A DNA stretch of 64,000 bases from Mycobacterium colombiense (GCF_001953985.1 NZ_MBEI01000051.1:1-64000), one strand, 5' to 3'; positions 23,329-32,354 are shown, numbered from the stretch's first letter. The notes: a model not told the origin generated them from the sequence alone. Numbers and translations: made by a program.

Positions 23329-24459
23329 TCAGGCCCTGGCCGCCAAATTGGCATCGACCTCTTTCATCCACGCTTCGTAGGGTCGGGTGGTGTCCAGCTC
23401 GAACTCGAAGCGGTTCACCATATCCGGTTGCACATCGGCGGCATCGACGTAGAACTGCTGATACCAGCGACGCAGCTGATATACCGGACCGTCTTCCTCG
23501 ACCAGGAGCGGGTTGTCGATGCGCGCCTTATGACGCCAGATCTGCACATCCTGCTCGAAGCCCATCTTGACGAAGTCGCCGAGGGTGATCGCGGTCTGCA
23601 TGGCTAGATCCTCGGGCAGGGCGTCCGACTTCTTGACAATGATTCCGTATTGCAGCACAAAGGAATTCGCGTCTATCGGGTAGTGACAGTTGATCAGCAC
23701 GGTCTGGTGGTCGGCGTCCTCGTAGTGATAGGTCAGGTCATCGATCATGAATGACGGACCCCAGTAGGACGCCACCGAGGTGGTCCCGAGCATCTTGGGA
23801 CCCTCACCGCCGATGTCGGGACGGCCGGCGCTATTCATGTACTGCGTCGCCACGTGGCCTTCGAAGATGTTCTTGAATTGCGTGGGCAGAGACCCATGGA
23901 TGTAGAAGAAGTGCGCCATGTCAACGACGTTGTCGATGATTTCGCGGCAGTTGGTGTCCACCACGGTGGTGTACCAGTGCCAATCGGTCCACGCTTCGCT
24001 GGTGGCGCCCTCGATGCGCGGGATCGTCACCTCCGGAGGAGGTGGTTTGCGCTCGGGATCGTTCCAGATGAAGAGCATCCCGTCCTGTTGCAGAGTGGTC
24101 CATGCCTGGGTGCGCGCCAGCCGGGGAGTGCGCTTGCTGTAGGGCACCAGCTTGCAGCGACCATCGCCGCCCCAACGCCAGTCGTGGAAAGGGCAGGCGA
24201 TCTCGTTCCCCTTGACCTCACCCTGGGACAGGTCGCCGCCCATGTGCCGGCAGTAGCCGTCGAGCACGTTGATGTTTCCGTCACCGCCGCGGAAGACGAC
24301 GAGCTTCTGCCCGAAGGCGTTGACCGCGTGCGGTTTACCGTCGCCGAAATCCTTGATCAGACCCAAACAGTGCCAGCCACGCGCGAACCGCGTGGGGGCC
24401 GCCTGCGCCTCGATGAGCCGGATTTCGTCGGAATCAGACTGCAAACTCATGGGCATCAT
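23329..24459 (-). CDS. kshA: Rieske non-heme iron oxygenase, KshA-like (3-ketosteroid 9-alpha-hydroxylase oxygenase)
   Basis: This is a 376-aa oxygenase strongly resembling mycobacterial KshA. The Rieske 2Fe-2S ligands are Cys70-x-His72 and Cys89-x2-His92 (YCRHMGGDLSQG; CPFHDWRWGGDGRCKLVPY). The mononuclear iron site has His183 and His188 in DNVVDMAHFFYIH. The C-terminal RIDNPLLVEEDGPVYQLRRW block is nearly KshA-invariant. KshA 9-alpha-hydroxylates 3-ketosteroids; together with KstD this opens ring B. The reductase partner KshB is not in this window. ATG at 24459 (MMPMSLQ) is preferred because a GAGGGGGG element lies just upstream; ATG at 24450 is possible. It is divergent from the KstD-like gene. 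Mycobacteria can carry several KshA paralogues, so the true substrate may be a steroid or a related terpenoid. Confidence 0.88.
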   Translation of the reverse strand: MMPMSLQSDSDEIRLIEAQAAPTRFARGWHCLGLIKDFGDGKPHAVNAFGQKLVVFRGGDGNINVLDGYCRHMGGDLSQGEVKGNEIACPFHDWRWGGDGRCKLVPYSKRTPRLARTQAWTTLQQDGMLFIWNDPERKPPPPEVTIPRIEGATSEAWTDWHWYTTVVDTNCREIIDNVVDMAHFFYIHGSLPTQFKNIFEGHVATQYMNSAGRPDIGGEGPKMLGTTSVASYWGPSFMIDDLTYHYEDADHQTVLINCHYPIDANSFVLQYGIIVKKSDALPEDLAMQTAITLGDFVKMGFEQDVQIWRHKARIDNPLLVEEDGPVYQLRRWYQQFYVDAADVQPDMVNRFEFELDTTRPYEAWMKEVDANLAARA

Positions 24460-24601
24460 TCAACCCCCCTCGACCGGGCTTCGGGGGGCAGATGTTCCAC
24501 TCATCAGGAAGACCGTTGCTGTGCCGCCGCGCCCACGCCTACCGTTCTGTGATGTGACCGCGCCGAGCACGACGATTCCCGCCGGACTTCCAGTGGCCGA
24601 C
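24460..24601. promoter_or_regulatory. Divergent region between KshA-like and KstD-like genes
   Basis: These 142 bases separate the starts of the two ring-attacking enzymes. Both promoters should lie here. By eye there is no copy of the KstR palindrome and no KstR2-like site, so control probably comes from a local regulator such as the TetR (21075-21758) or the PadR (26310-26987) protein. The exact operator is not visible to me. Confidence 0.4.
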
Positions 24602-26305
24602 ATGACCGTCGACCTACTGGTGGTCGGTTCAGGCACCGGCTTGACTGCCGCGCTCGCCGCCCATGAGCTTGGGCTATCGGTGCTCATCGTGGAGAAGTCG
24701 TCATATGTGGGCGGTTCGACCGCCCGGTCCGGCGGTGCACTGTGGCTGCCCGCAAGTCCGGTGCTCGCCGACGCCGGTGCCAACGACACCGCCGAACGCG
24801 CCTCCACATACCTTGCGTCGCTGGTCGCCGGGTCGGCACCGGGGCAGCGGTCTGCCGCGTTCCTGGCCCACCTGCCCGCAACGGTCGAGCTGCTACGCCG
24901 GACCACCCCGCTGCGTCTCTTCTGGGCCCGTGACTACTCGGATTACCATCCCGAGCAAGCCGGGGGCAGCGCCGCGGGTCGCACCTGCGAATGTCGTCCA
25001 CTGAACACCTCGGTGCTGGGCGAATACCGTTCCCGGCTGCGGCCCGGGGTCATGGAGGCCGCCGTTCCGATCCCGACGACGGGCGCGGACTACCGCTGGA
25101 TGAATCTGATGGCGCGGGTGCCGCGCAAGGGCATCCCGACGATCCTCAAACGAGTGACGCAGGGCGTCGGCGGTCTTTTGCTGGGGCGTCACTACGCGGC
25201 CGGTGGCCAAGGCCTGACGGCCGGCCTTTTCGCGGGAGTGCTGCGGGCGGGAATCCCCCTGTGGACCGAGACCACGCTGTTGCGGCTCGCCGGCGACGAC
25301 GGCCGGGTAACTGGCGCGGTCCTGGATCACGCTGGACGCGAAGTCACGGTTACGGCTCGTCGAGGCGTGGTGCTGGCGACGGGCGGATTCGACCACAGCA
25401 TGGACCTCCGGTGGAAATTCCAGTCCGAAGCGCTGGGCGCGAACCTGAGCCTGGGCGCCGAATCGAACACCGGCGACGGCATCCGCGCGGCGCAGGAGCT
25501 GGGGGCGGACATCGATTTGATGGATCAGGCATGGTGGTTCCCGGCCGTCGCACCCCTGCCGGGCAAGGCGCCGATGGTGATGCTCGCCGAACGGTCACTC
25601 CCGGGCTCGCTGATCGTTGACCAGAACGGCCGCAGGTTCGCCAACGAGTCCGCAGACTACATGTCGTTCGGCCAGCGGTTGCTCGAACTGGAGCGTGCGG
25701 GAACGACTGTCGAAGCGATGTGGATCGTCTTCGACCAGCAATACCGCAACAGTTATGTCTTTGGCGCCGAACTATTTCCGCGGATGCGAATTCCGCAGGC
25801 CTGGTACGACGCGGACATCGCGGTGCGCGCCGACAGCCACGCCGAGCTGGCCGCGAACATGAACGTCCCGGTCTCGGAATTCACCGCGACGATGCTCCGA
25901 TTCAACGAAAGTGCTTGCGCAGGACAAGATCCCGACTTCGGCAGGGGGCGCAGTGCGTACGACCGGTACTACGGCGACCCGACAATAGCCCCGAATCCGA
26001 ACTTGCGTCCCTTGCTCAGGGGGCCGTTCTATGCCGTCAGGATGGTGCTCTCCGATCTCGGCACGTGCGGCGGACTGAGGGCCGACGAGCGGGCGCGGGT
26101 GCTGCGCGAAGACGGGACAGCAATCCCCGGGCTGTACGCGATCGGCAACACCGCCGCCAACGCCTTCGGAACGACGTACCCGGGAGCCGGCGCGACGATC
26201 GCGCAGGGACTCGTTTACGGCTACATCGCGGCCCGCGACGCAGCGGGCACGGCGACGGCAAGCGCGGTGGAGCCGGGCCAGGCGGATCGCCACCGCCAGC
26301 ACTAG
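24602..26305 (+). CDS. FAD-dependent 3-ketosteroid delta-1-dehydrogenase-like protein
   Basis: This is a 567-aa flavoprotein of normal KstD length. The N-terminal FAD Rossmann motif is LLVVGSGTGLTAALAA, followed by GGSTARSGGALWLP. The active-site element YPGAGATI at about Tyr526-Gly530 corresponds to the Tyr487/Gly491 pair of Rhodococcus KstD1. A FYAVRM segment before GTCGGLRAD is also typical. It inserts a delta-1 double bond into a 3-ketosteroid-like ring. ATG at 24602 places the first beta strand directly at the N terminus (MTVDLLVVGSG), as in known KstDs. An open frame extends upstream to 24269, but it lies antisense to the KshA-like gene. It is convergent with the PadR gene (4 bases between stops). 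Confidence 0.85.
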   Translation: MTVDLLVVGSGTGLTAALAAHELGLSVLIVEKSSYVGGSTARSGGALWLPASPVLADAGANDTAERASTYLASLVAGSAPGQRSAAFLAHLPATVELLRRTTPLRLFWARDYSDYHPEQAGGSAAGRTCECRPLNTSVLGEYRSRLRPGVMEAAVPIPTTGADYRWMNLMARVPRKGIPTILKRVTQGVGGLLLGRHYAAGGQGLTAGLFAGVLRAGIPLWTETTLLRLAGDDGRVTGAVLDHAGREVTVTARRGVVLATGGFDHSMDLRWKFQSEALGANLSLGAESNTGDGIRAAQELGADIDLMDQAWWFPAVAPLPGKAPMVMLAERSLPGSLIVDQNGRRFANESADYMSFGQRLLELERAGTTVEAMWIVFDQQYRNSYVFGAELFPRMRIPQAWYDADIAVRADSHAELAANMNVPVSEFTATMLRFNESACAGQDPDFGRGRSAYDRYYGDPTIAPNPNLRPLLRGPFYAVRMVLSDLGTCGGLRADERARVLREDGTAIPGLYAIGNTAANAFGTTYPGAGATIAQGLVYGYIAARDAAGTATASAVEPGQADRHRQH

Positions 26306-26309
26306 CTCG

Positions 26310-26987
26310 CTAGTCGGCTTCGCGTTTGGCTTCGACCTGTTTTTCGACCTCGCGCCAGAAGCCCGGCGTGGGACGCGGGCGCCCGTAGCCGCCCTTGGCG
26401 GCCTTCTCGATGATGGCGTCCGCTTCGTCGATGTCCTTCATCAGCTCTAATGCGAACTCTCGCTCGGCGGCGTAATACTTGGCCGCCCAGCGAAGGGCGA
26501 TCACCGAATACGCCCATGCGGGTTCGATCTCCGCCCCCTCGGCGTCCTCCACCGCTTTGCGGTGTCGCGCTTCGGCATACGCCACGTGCTCCTGCAGCAG
26601 TTCCTTCAGCCGCGCCGGGTTGCTCAGATGCCCGAAGGTCACCCGCAGCAACACGCTGTGCTTGAGCATCGGCGGGTCCACCGGCGCGTTGTTGGTCCAG
26701 TCGGTGACGGCGGCCATCCCCGCCGGGGTGATCTTGTACAGCCGGCGGCTGCGCGTGCCCTCGTCGTGCTCGACGCGCGATGTCACCAGGCCCAGGCTCT
26801 CGAGCTTCTTCAGCTCCGTATAGATCTGGCTGTACGACGGGCTCCAATAGTAAAGGTCGACGCTCCAGTCGATCCACTTCTTGAGGTCGTAGCCCGAGAC
26901 TTCCTCTTCGTAGGACATCATGCCCAGCAGCGCCCAACTCGTCGCGGCGAGTGCCGCCTTCGTGGGTTTGTCGCCAGGCCCGTCCAC
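26310..26987 (-). CDS. PadR-family transcriptional regulator
   Basis: This 225-aa protein has an N-terminal PadR winged helix (TSWALLGMMSYEEEVSGYDLKKWID; YTELKKLESLGLVTSRVEHDEGTRSRRLYKITPAG). A C-terminal alpha-helical dimerisation domain of the virulence-activator type follows (HVAYAEARHRKAVEDAEGAE...). The start is GTG at 26987. PadR proteins usually repress and respond to phenolic or hydrophobic compounds. It is convergent with the KstD-like gene and divergent from the F420-type oxidoreductase, and could control either. The 125-base gap upstream holds the promoters; no clear palindrome was found. Confidence 0.87.
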   Translation of the reverse strand: MDGPGDKPTKAALAATSWALLGMMSYEEEVSGYDLKKWIDWSVDLYYWSPSYSQIYTELKKLESLGLVTSRVEHDEGTRSRRLYKITPAGMAAVTDWTNNAPVDPPMLKHSVLLRVTFGHLSNPARLKELLQEHVAYAEARHRKAVEDAEGAEIEPAWAYSVIALRWAAKYYAAEREFALELMKDIDEADAIIEKAAKGGYGRPRPTPGFWREVEKQVEAKREAD

Positions 26988-27112
26988 GTCGCCAGACTAA
27001 CAACTCGTTGGAAAAGGTCGCCTGGCGTGGACCGCTGGTCGGGATGCCCGTGCGATTGTTACAGGGACTGCCCACGACCTTAGCTACCCGAGAGCTCAGC
27101 AGGAGTTGCCCC

Positions 27113-28030
27113 GTGAAATTCGCCTTTCCCGTTCCGCACCTGCTACGCCTCAAGGCGATTACGCAGCCCTGGGAGGCGGCCGTCACCGGGCCCGAACAGC
27201 GCCGCATGATGCAATGCGCCGACCGGTGGGGCTACGACATGATCGCGGTGCCCGAGCATCTCGTCATCCCCACCGACCACGTCGAGTTGTCCGGGTCGCA
27301 CTATCTGCACTCGACGACCGCCCAGGCCTTCATCGCCGGGGCCACCGAGCGGGTGGCCATCAACTCCTGCGTCACCATCCTGCCGCTGCAGCACCCCATC
27401 GTGGTGGCCAAAGCGCTGGCCACCGCGGACTGGATGAGCGGTGGCCGGATGATGGTGACGTTCGGGGTGGGATGGCTGGCCCGCGAGTTCGAGCTGCTCG
27501 GAGTGCCGTTCCAGGAGCGGGGCCGCATCGCCGACGAGTATCTGGCCGCGATCGTCGAATTGTGGACCAGCGACTCACCCCGATTCGACGGCCGGTATGT
27601 GTCGTTCGCCGACATCGCCTTCGACCCGAAACCCGTTCAAAAGCCCCATCTTCCGATCTGGATCGGCGGGGACGCCGACGCCGCGCTGCGCAGGGCGGCC
27701 ACCTTCGGGGCGGGATGGTGGCCGTTCCTCACACAACCTGAACAGATCGCCGAGAAACTCGACTACATCAAGTCCCAGCCCGCCTACGACGGCCGGGAAT
27801 TCGAGGTGATGCACGGGCTCGGCACCAACCGGGTCGGCGAAGGACACGTCGCCCGCCGCGCGAACGACCGGCCGGGCATGAGCGCCGCACAGATCGTCGA
27901 CCGGTTGAACTGGCTCGCCGAGCAGGGCGTGACCGTGACCGCGGTTCCCGTCCCCGCCGTCAGTGGCGTGGACGAATACCTCGATTACGCGCAATGGGTC
28001 ATCGAGGAGATCAAACCCCAAGTGTCCTAG
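27113..28030 (+). CDS. LLM-class F420-dependent oxidoreductase
   Basis: This is a 305-aa luciferase-like TIM-barrel protein. The family segments are ERVAINSCVTILPLQHPIVVAKALATADWMSGGRMMVTFGVGW, GRIADEYLAAIVELW and KPHLPIWIGGDADAALRRAA. These match the mycobacterial group that uses the deazaflavin F420. GTG at 27113 has AGGAG 7 bases upstream. It likely moves a hydride to or from a secondary alcohol, ketone or activated double bond; the substrate is not known. Its stop overlaps the convergent membrane protein gene by 4 bases. It may be a peripheral part of the catabolic island or unrelated. Confidence 0.87.
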   Translation: MKFAFPVPHLLRLKAITQPWEAAVTGPEQRRMMQCADRWGYDMIAVPEHLVIPTDHVELSGSHYLHSTTAQAFIAGATERVAINSCVTILPLQHPIVVAKALATADWMSGGRMMVTFGVGWLAREFELLGVPFQERGRIADEYLAAIVELWTSDSPRFDGRYVSFADIAFDPKPVQKPHLPIWIGGDADAALRRAATFGAGWWPFLTQPEQIAEKLDYIKSQPAYDGREFEVMHGLGTNRVGEGHVARRANDRPGMSAAQIVDRLNWLAEQGVTVTAVPVPAVSGVDEYLDYAQWVIEEIKPQVS

Positions 28031-28950
28031 CGGATCTGCAATCCGCGCCGACGCACCCAATACACCGCGGCGACGCTGCCCGTGACCCACACGCTCATGG
28101 CGATGGCGAGGTGGACGAAACTCTTGGTTTCGCGCCCGAACACCGGCCAGATCAGGGCGGGCGCCTGCTGCCACAACACGCGGTGCTCCACCCCGTTCAT
28201 CGGATCGGCCACGTAGTACAGCGCATAGGGCAACGTCAGGGCCAGCACCCAACTGCGGGTGCGGCGCAGATCGCCGCGCTGGCGCCAGCGCCGGATCAGC
28301 GGCTCGACACTGACCGGATGCAGCACCGAGATGAAGTTGCCGACACCCAGCCAGGACACGATGGGCACCGCGACGGTGGGGATCGTAATGCCAAGCCGCG
28401 CCGGGGTTTCCAGCCACAGCGTCAAGACAACCGCGGCGGCCAGGGTGGGCAGCCCGACGATCGCGACCAGGGCGAGGTTCTTGATCAACAGGATTCGCCA
28501 GAACGGCACGCCGTCCGATAGGCCCCGAAGGATGCGGTAATGGTCGGCGCCCAGGAAGTTGGTGGTGGTGACGTCGGCGAGCACCCACGAGGAGAAGTAG
28601 GTGCCCACCAGGATCACCCAGTCGGGGTGACGGCCTACCGGGGTCAGCGGCTGCACCAGCAACCAGCCGGCGGCGAAGATCACGTTGGCCACCACACCCA
28701 TCAGCCAGGTGCGCGGCCGGGTGAAGGACCACCGGATCTCGGCGATGACCGCCGGAATCAGGGGCTTCTCGAAGTCCCTGGCGGCGCGCCGGGCCGCAGC
28801 GGGACGAGGGGCCGACGCACGCACCGCGGTGCGCAGCGCGGCGCTCACCCGCGGATGCGCCGACGCCCCGGACTCCCCCAGCCGCTCCGGGCTATCGATT
28901 CTGCTCGAGACGATCAACTGACGTGCCCCTCTCGCGCTCGGATCGGTCAA
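28027..28950 (-). CDS. Polytopic membrane protein (about six helices), unknown function
   Basis: This 307-aa protein has a ~70-residue Ala/Arg-rich cytosolic N terminus and then about six hydrophobic helices (TWLMGVVANVIFAAGWLL; WVILVGTYFSSWVLADV; NLALVAIVGLPTLAAAVVLTLWL; and three more). The general look recalls ABC-2-type permease-like proteins, but no ABC ATPase gene is beside it. It is probably a conserved mycobacterial membrane protein. It is divergent from the flavoprotein at 28988, with 37 bases between starts, and convergent with the F420-type gene. ATG at 28950 is accepted for lack of a better start. Confidence 0.72.
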   Translation of the reverse strand: MTDPSARGARQLIVSSRIDSPERLGESGASAHPRVSAALRTAVRASAPRPAAARRAARDFEKPLIPAVIAEIRWSFTRPRTWLMGVVANVIFAAGWLLVQPLTPVGRHPDWVILVGTYFSSWVLADVTTTNFLGADHYRILRGLSDGVPFWRILLIKNLALVAIVGLPTLAAAVVLTLWLETPARLGITIPTVAVPIVSWLGVGNFISVLHPVSVEPLIRRWRQRGDLRRTRSWVLALTLPYALYYVADPMNGVEHRVLWQQAPALIWPVFGRETKSFVHLAIAMSVWVTGSVAAVYWVRRRGLQIR

Positions 28951-28987
28951 CGGCTCGCCCGCAAGCTACGCAGGGCAGGATAACGGC

Positions 28988-30112
28988 ATGAACCGTAAGC
29001 GTGTCATCGTCGCCGGGCTCGGGGACGCGGGCGTCCTCGCGGCGATCCGGCTGTCCCGGCATGCCGACGTCGTCGGGATCTCGGCCAAACCCGGGCTGGT
29101 GAGCGGCCAGGAACTCGGCGTCCGGCTCTCGCGCCCGCACGATTGGGCACGCGATTACTGGATTCCGTTCGACCGGTTCCGCCGCCTCGACGGCGTTGGC
29201 ATCGTGCAGGCGACGCTGACCGGGGTGGACCTGGCCACCCAAACCGTCTTCGGCCGAAGCGAAGACGGCGCGGCCATCACCGAGCCGTACGACGCGCTGG
29301 TCATCTCGACCGGAGTCAGCAACGGCTTCTGGCGCCAGCCGACCATGCAGTCGGCCGCCGAGATCGGCGCGGGACTGCGCGCCGCGCACGACCGGCTCGC
29401 CGCCGCCGCGTCGGTGGTCGTGGTGGGCGGCGGGGCCGCGGCGGTCAGCAGCGCGCTCAACATGGCAACCACGTGGCCGGACAAGCGGATCGACCTGTAC
29501 TTCCCCGGTGAGTGCGCCCTCGAGGGGCACCATCCACGGATCTGGCAGCGGATCCGCGGCCGGCTGACCCAGCTGGGCGTCGGCCTGCACCCGGGACACC
29601 GCGCGGTGCTGACCGAGGGGTTCGCGGGCGACGAACTGACCAGCGGACCGGTCCAGTGGAGCACCGGGCAACCCCCGGCCGACGCCGAAGCCGTGCTGTG
29701 GGCGATCGGGCGGGTGCGGCCCAACACCGAGTGGCTGCCGCCGGAACTGCTCGATGAGCGCGGGTTCGTGCGCGTCACGCCGGAGCTGGGGGTGCCCGGC
29801 CACCGGGGTGTGTTCGCGGTCGGCGACGTCGCGGCGACCGATCCGTTGCGCAGCTCCGCCCGTAACCGTGGCGACGCCCTGGTGGCCCGCAACGTCCTCG
29901 CCGACTTCGCCGGCCGGCCGCTGCGCAGCTACCGGGCGCCGACGCGGCGGTGGGGCTCGCTAGTGGGCATACAGCCCAACGGGCTGGAGGTCTTCCTGCC
30001 CACCGGCCACGCCTTCCGCTTTCCGTCCTGGTCGGTCGAGCGCGTGGTGATGCCGTGGGTCGTGCGGTGGGGCATGTATCGGGGGGTGCGCCAGAACGAC
30101 CCGCTGGGGTAA
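28988..30112 (+). CDS. NAD(P)/FAD-dependent oxidoreductase (AIF/NDH-2-like)
   Basis: This is a 374-aa pyridine-nucleotide-disulfide-type flavoprotein. The N-terminal Rossmann RVIVAGLGDAGVLAAIRL binds FAD, and a second one (SVVVVGGGAAAVSSALNMA at ~145) binds NAD(P)H. The FAD-closing motif GVFAVGDVAATD is at ~280. There is no redox CxxC. This matches the AIF-M2/type II NADH dehydrogenase-like group that reduces quinones or artificial acceptors. ATG at 28988 is used. It is convergent with the multicopper oxidase gene after 5 bases. The physiological acceptor is unknown. Confidence 0.82.
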   Translation: MNRKRVIVAGLGDAGVLAAIRLSRHADVVGISAKPGLVSGQELGVRLSRPHDWARDYWIPFDRFRRLDGVGIVQATLTGVDLATQTVFGRSEDGAAITEPYDALVISTGVSNGFWRQPTMQSAAEIGAGLRAAHDRLAAAASVVVVGGGAAAVSSALNMATTWPDKRIDLYFPGECALEGHHPRIWQRIRGRLTQLGVGLHPGHRAVLTEGFAGDELTSGPVQWSTGQPPADAEAVLWAIGRVRPNTEWLPPELLDERGFVRVTPELGVPGHRGVFAVGDVAATDPLRSSARNRGDALVARNVLADFAGRPLRSYRAPTRRWGSLVGIQPNGLEVFLPTGHAFRFPSWSVERVVMPWVVRWGMYRGVRQNDPLG

Positions 30113-30117
30113 GCGCG

Positions 30118-31593
30118 TCAGGTGCAGTTGAGCAGCAGCATCAGCCCGTAATCCATGTGGATTTGTTGATGGCAATGCAGCAGCGAAAGGCCGGATTGAT
30201 CGGCGACGAAATCGATCTCCATGCTCTGGTAGCCGCCGAGCATGGCGACGTCCTTGCGGACGCCGGCGGTCGGTGTTCCGGCGAACCGGGTGATTTCGAA
30301 CGTGTGCCGGTGCAAGTGCATGGGGTGCAGGTCATCGCTGGCGTTGCGGAACCGCAGCCGGTAACGCTTGCCGCGCTCGATGTCCAGCACGGGCTTGTTC
30401 GTGTCCATCGCAAAGGGCACACCGTTGATCGTCCAGGCATTGAAACCGTTGTCGGCGGCGTTGCGTTTTTCGATCAACATGTCGATGGTGCGGTCGGGCG
30501 GTTGAGCGTCCGCCCGCTGGGGTGTGCCGAACAGCCGGTAATCCCACGAGAAGGGCGGGGGCGCTGCCCATTGCGGAGCCCCGGTGCGCCCGGCATATTC
30601 GACGACCGCACCCATTCCGTGACCGCGGTCGTCGTCGGACAGATCGCCCAGCACCCAGACACCCGGATTGGTCATGCTGACAATGGCCGAGATCCGTTCG
30701 CCCGCCCCAAGCCACAACACCGGCACGGCGGCCCGCGTGGGCACCGGGTTGCCGTCCAGCGCGACGATGCCGAAGGTGTGCCCGGGCAGGGCCAAACTGC
30801 GTGTCTCGGTGGCGCTGCCGTTGAGCACGTGGAACAGCACCCGCTGACCGGCTTGCACGCGGATGGGATCGCCGTGGCCAAGCATGCGCCCGTTGATCGC
30901 GAATGCCCCGTACCCGACCTCGTTGCCCGGTGACTCGCCACGACCCAGCGAGGCGGCCATCGCCGACTCGCCTCTCTCCTTGAGATCCTGATCCTGTTCA
31001 CCGGCCAGAAAGTCACTGGCCATGTCGCCCCCGCGACTGAAGGCGGGCTCAAACTCCTTGAGCGTCAAGAAGATTTCCTGATCGTATGCGCCGGCGTCGT
31101 GCGCGGGCTCGATGTAGACCGGGCCCACCAAGCCGCTGTACTGTCCGCGCGACAGATCGGCGCGTGGGACGACGTGGGTGTGATAGAAGCGCAAGCCCGC
31201 CGGACCGGGGACAAAGGAAATCCTGCGCATGCCATGCGCGGGTATGTCGGGGGTGCCCTCTTCGGCGGCGCCGTCGACGTCAACGCCGACGTGCTGTCCA
31301 TGCCAATGCAACTGCTCGGGGGAATCGGTGTCGTTGAAGACATCGACCCAGGTGCGCCGCCCCTCCTTGAACCGCAGCAGCGGACCGGGAAATTGACCGT
31401 TATAGGTCAGGGTCGACACGATCCGGTCCGGGGCCAGCTCGGCCTTCCCGGAGCCGATCCGCAGCGTGTAATCGGCTTTGCCACCGGGCGGACCGCCGGG
31501 CGAGGGGTGCGAACACGCGGCACCGGCGCTTCCCGCGGCGGCCGCCAGCGCGACGCCGGCCCACTTGCCGAACTGACGCCGGTTGAGCGCCAT
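30118..31593 (-). CDS. Multicopper oxidase with Tat signal
   Basis: This is a 491-aa exported oxidase. The N terminus has a twin-arginine motif (NRRQFGKW at ~4-11), a hydrophobic Ala-rich stretch and Cys27, so it may be a Tat-exported lipoprotein. All four copper ligand blocks are present: HWHG, HTH (FYHTHVV), HPMHLHRH and HCHQQIHM. These supply the type 1 and the trinuclear type 2/3 copper sites. It oxidises a phenol, or a metal such as Cu(I), with reduction of O2 to water in the cell envelope. ATG at 31593 lies two bases after the stop of the ArsR-ArsC fusion gene, so it is co-expressed. The open frame upstream of 31593 is a shadow of that fusion gene. A copper or metal-resistance role is inferred. 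Confidence 0.9.
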   Translation of the reverse strand: MALNRRQFGKWAGVALAAAAGSAGAACSHPSPGGPPGGKADYTLRIGSGKAELAPDRIVSTLTYNGQFPGPLLRFKEGRRTWVDVFNDTDSPEQLHWHGQHVGVDVDGAAEEGTPDIPAHGMRRISFVPGPAGLRFYHTHVVPRADLSRGQYSGLVGPVYIEPAHDAGAYDQEIFLTLKEFEPAFSRGGDMASDFLAGEQDQDLKERGESAMAASLGRGESPGNEVGYGAFAINGRMLGHGDPIRVQAGQRVLFHVLNGSATETRSLALPGHTFGIVALDGNPVPTRAAVPVLWLGAGERISAIVSMTNPGVWVLGDLSDDDRGHGMGAVVEYAGRTGAPQWAAPPPFSWDYRLFGTPQRADAQPPDRTIDMLIEKRNAADNGFNAWTINGVPFAMDTNKPVLDIERGKRYRLRFRNASDDLHPMHLHRHTFEITRFAGTPTAGVRKDVAMLGGYQSMEIDFVADQSGLSLLHCHQQIHMDYGLMLLLNCT

Positions 31594-31595
31594 CG

Positions 31596-32339
31596 TCAGC
31601 GCCCGACCGTAGGGGCGCTGAAGTGGGGCACGAAGAAGTCGACGCGCCGGCTCAATTCGCCTGCCACGCGCCGAAATTGCGGGTATCCGGCGCCGGCGGC
31701 CGACGGGTCGGGCAGGCTCCAATGCATCGTGGTGGCCAGGTCGTGGTCGCGGGCGTATTCGCGCACCTTGTCGCACAGCGTGATGACGCAGTCGAAGCGT
31801 CGCCGGGAAACCGCGGCCAGGGATTGGGGCCGGGTGCCGCTGAGGTCGATGTCGTATTCCTCGCGCATGACCCGGATGGCGTTGGCATGGAGCTGGGATT
31901 TCGGATGACTGCCCGCGCTTGCCGTCCGAATGCGGCCCTGGCCGCGCTTCTCCAGCAGCGCCGCGGCCATGGGAGAGCGCGCGCTATTGCCGGTGCACAA
32001 GAACAACACCGACCGCGGTGCCGGCTCGATGGGGAGCCCGGCCGCCAGCGCCGGATGCAAAGCCGCGGCGGCGTCACGAAATACCTTGGCGCACTTGGTC
32101 AGGTTCAACCAGTAATAGGTGTCGCGGCCATCAAAGCTACTGCGTCGCGCATCGACGAGTCCGGCCGAACGCAACAGCCGCAAGTGATACGAGACCAGGT
32201 TCTGCGGCTCGCCGACGGCGGCAGCCAATTCCCGCACCCGGTGGTCCCCGGCTGCCAGTTCGGTCAGCAGCGCCCACCGCAGTGGGTGCGCCGCCATCTG
32301 CATCAGCACTGGAACGTCCGCTCGTTGGGCCGCCGCCAT
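31596..32339 (-). CDS. ArsR-ArsC fusion: ArsR-type repressor fused to arsenate-reductase/LMW-phosphatase domain
   Basis: This is a 247-aa two-domain protein. Residues ~10-95 form an ArsR/SmtB winged helix (VRELAAAVGEPQNLVSYHLRLLRSAGLVDARR). Residues ~108-245 form a low-molecular-weight phosphatase-like ArsC domain. The phosphate loop CTGNSARS has the nucleophile Cys115 and Arg121, with an acid in LPDPS. A second Cys pair lies in FDCVITLCD, but the third Cys used by thioredoxin-coupled ArsC is not visible. This fits mycothiol/mycoredoxin-type reduction, an inference. The fusion joins metalloid sensing and reduction in one chain. An ATCAAAT dyad 16 bases upstream of the ATG is its likely operator. 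It is followed by the multicopper oxidase and is divergent from the APC permease. Confidence 0.88.
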   Translation of the reverse strand: MAAAQRADVPVLMQMAAHPLRWALLTELAAGDHRVRELAAAVGEPQNLVSYHLRLLRSAGLVDARRSSFDGRDTYYWLNLTKCAKVFRDAAAALHPALAAGLPIEPAPRSVLFLCTGNSARSPMAAALLEKRGQGRIRTASAGSHPKSQLHANAIRVMREEYDIDLSGTRPQSLAAVSRRRFDCVITLCDKVREYARDHDLATTMHWSLPDPSAAGAGYPQFRRVAGELSRRVDFFVPHFSAPTVGR

Positions 32340-32354
32340 AGTTCCGCACGATAC

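Noticed and set aside
24460..24601. KstR operator between the KshA-like and KstD-like genes
   Set aside because: I looked for the KstR-type AACACGTT-containing palindrome and KstR2-type AAGCAAG dyads here and in other gaps of the island and found none. A motif scan would be needed to exclude degenerate sites.
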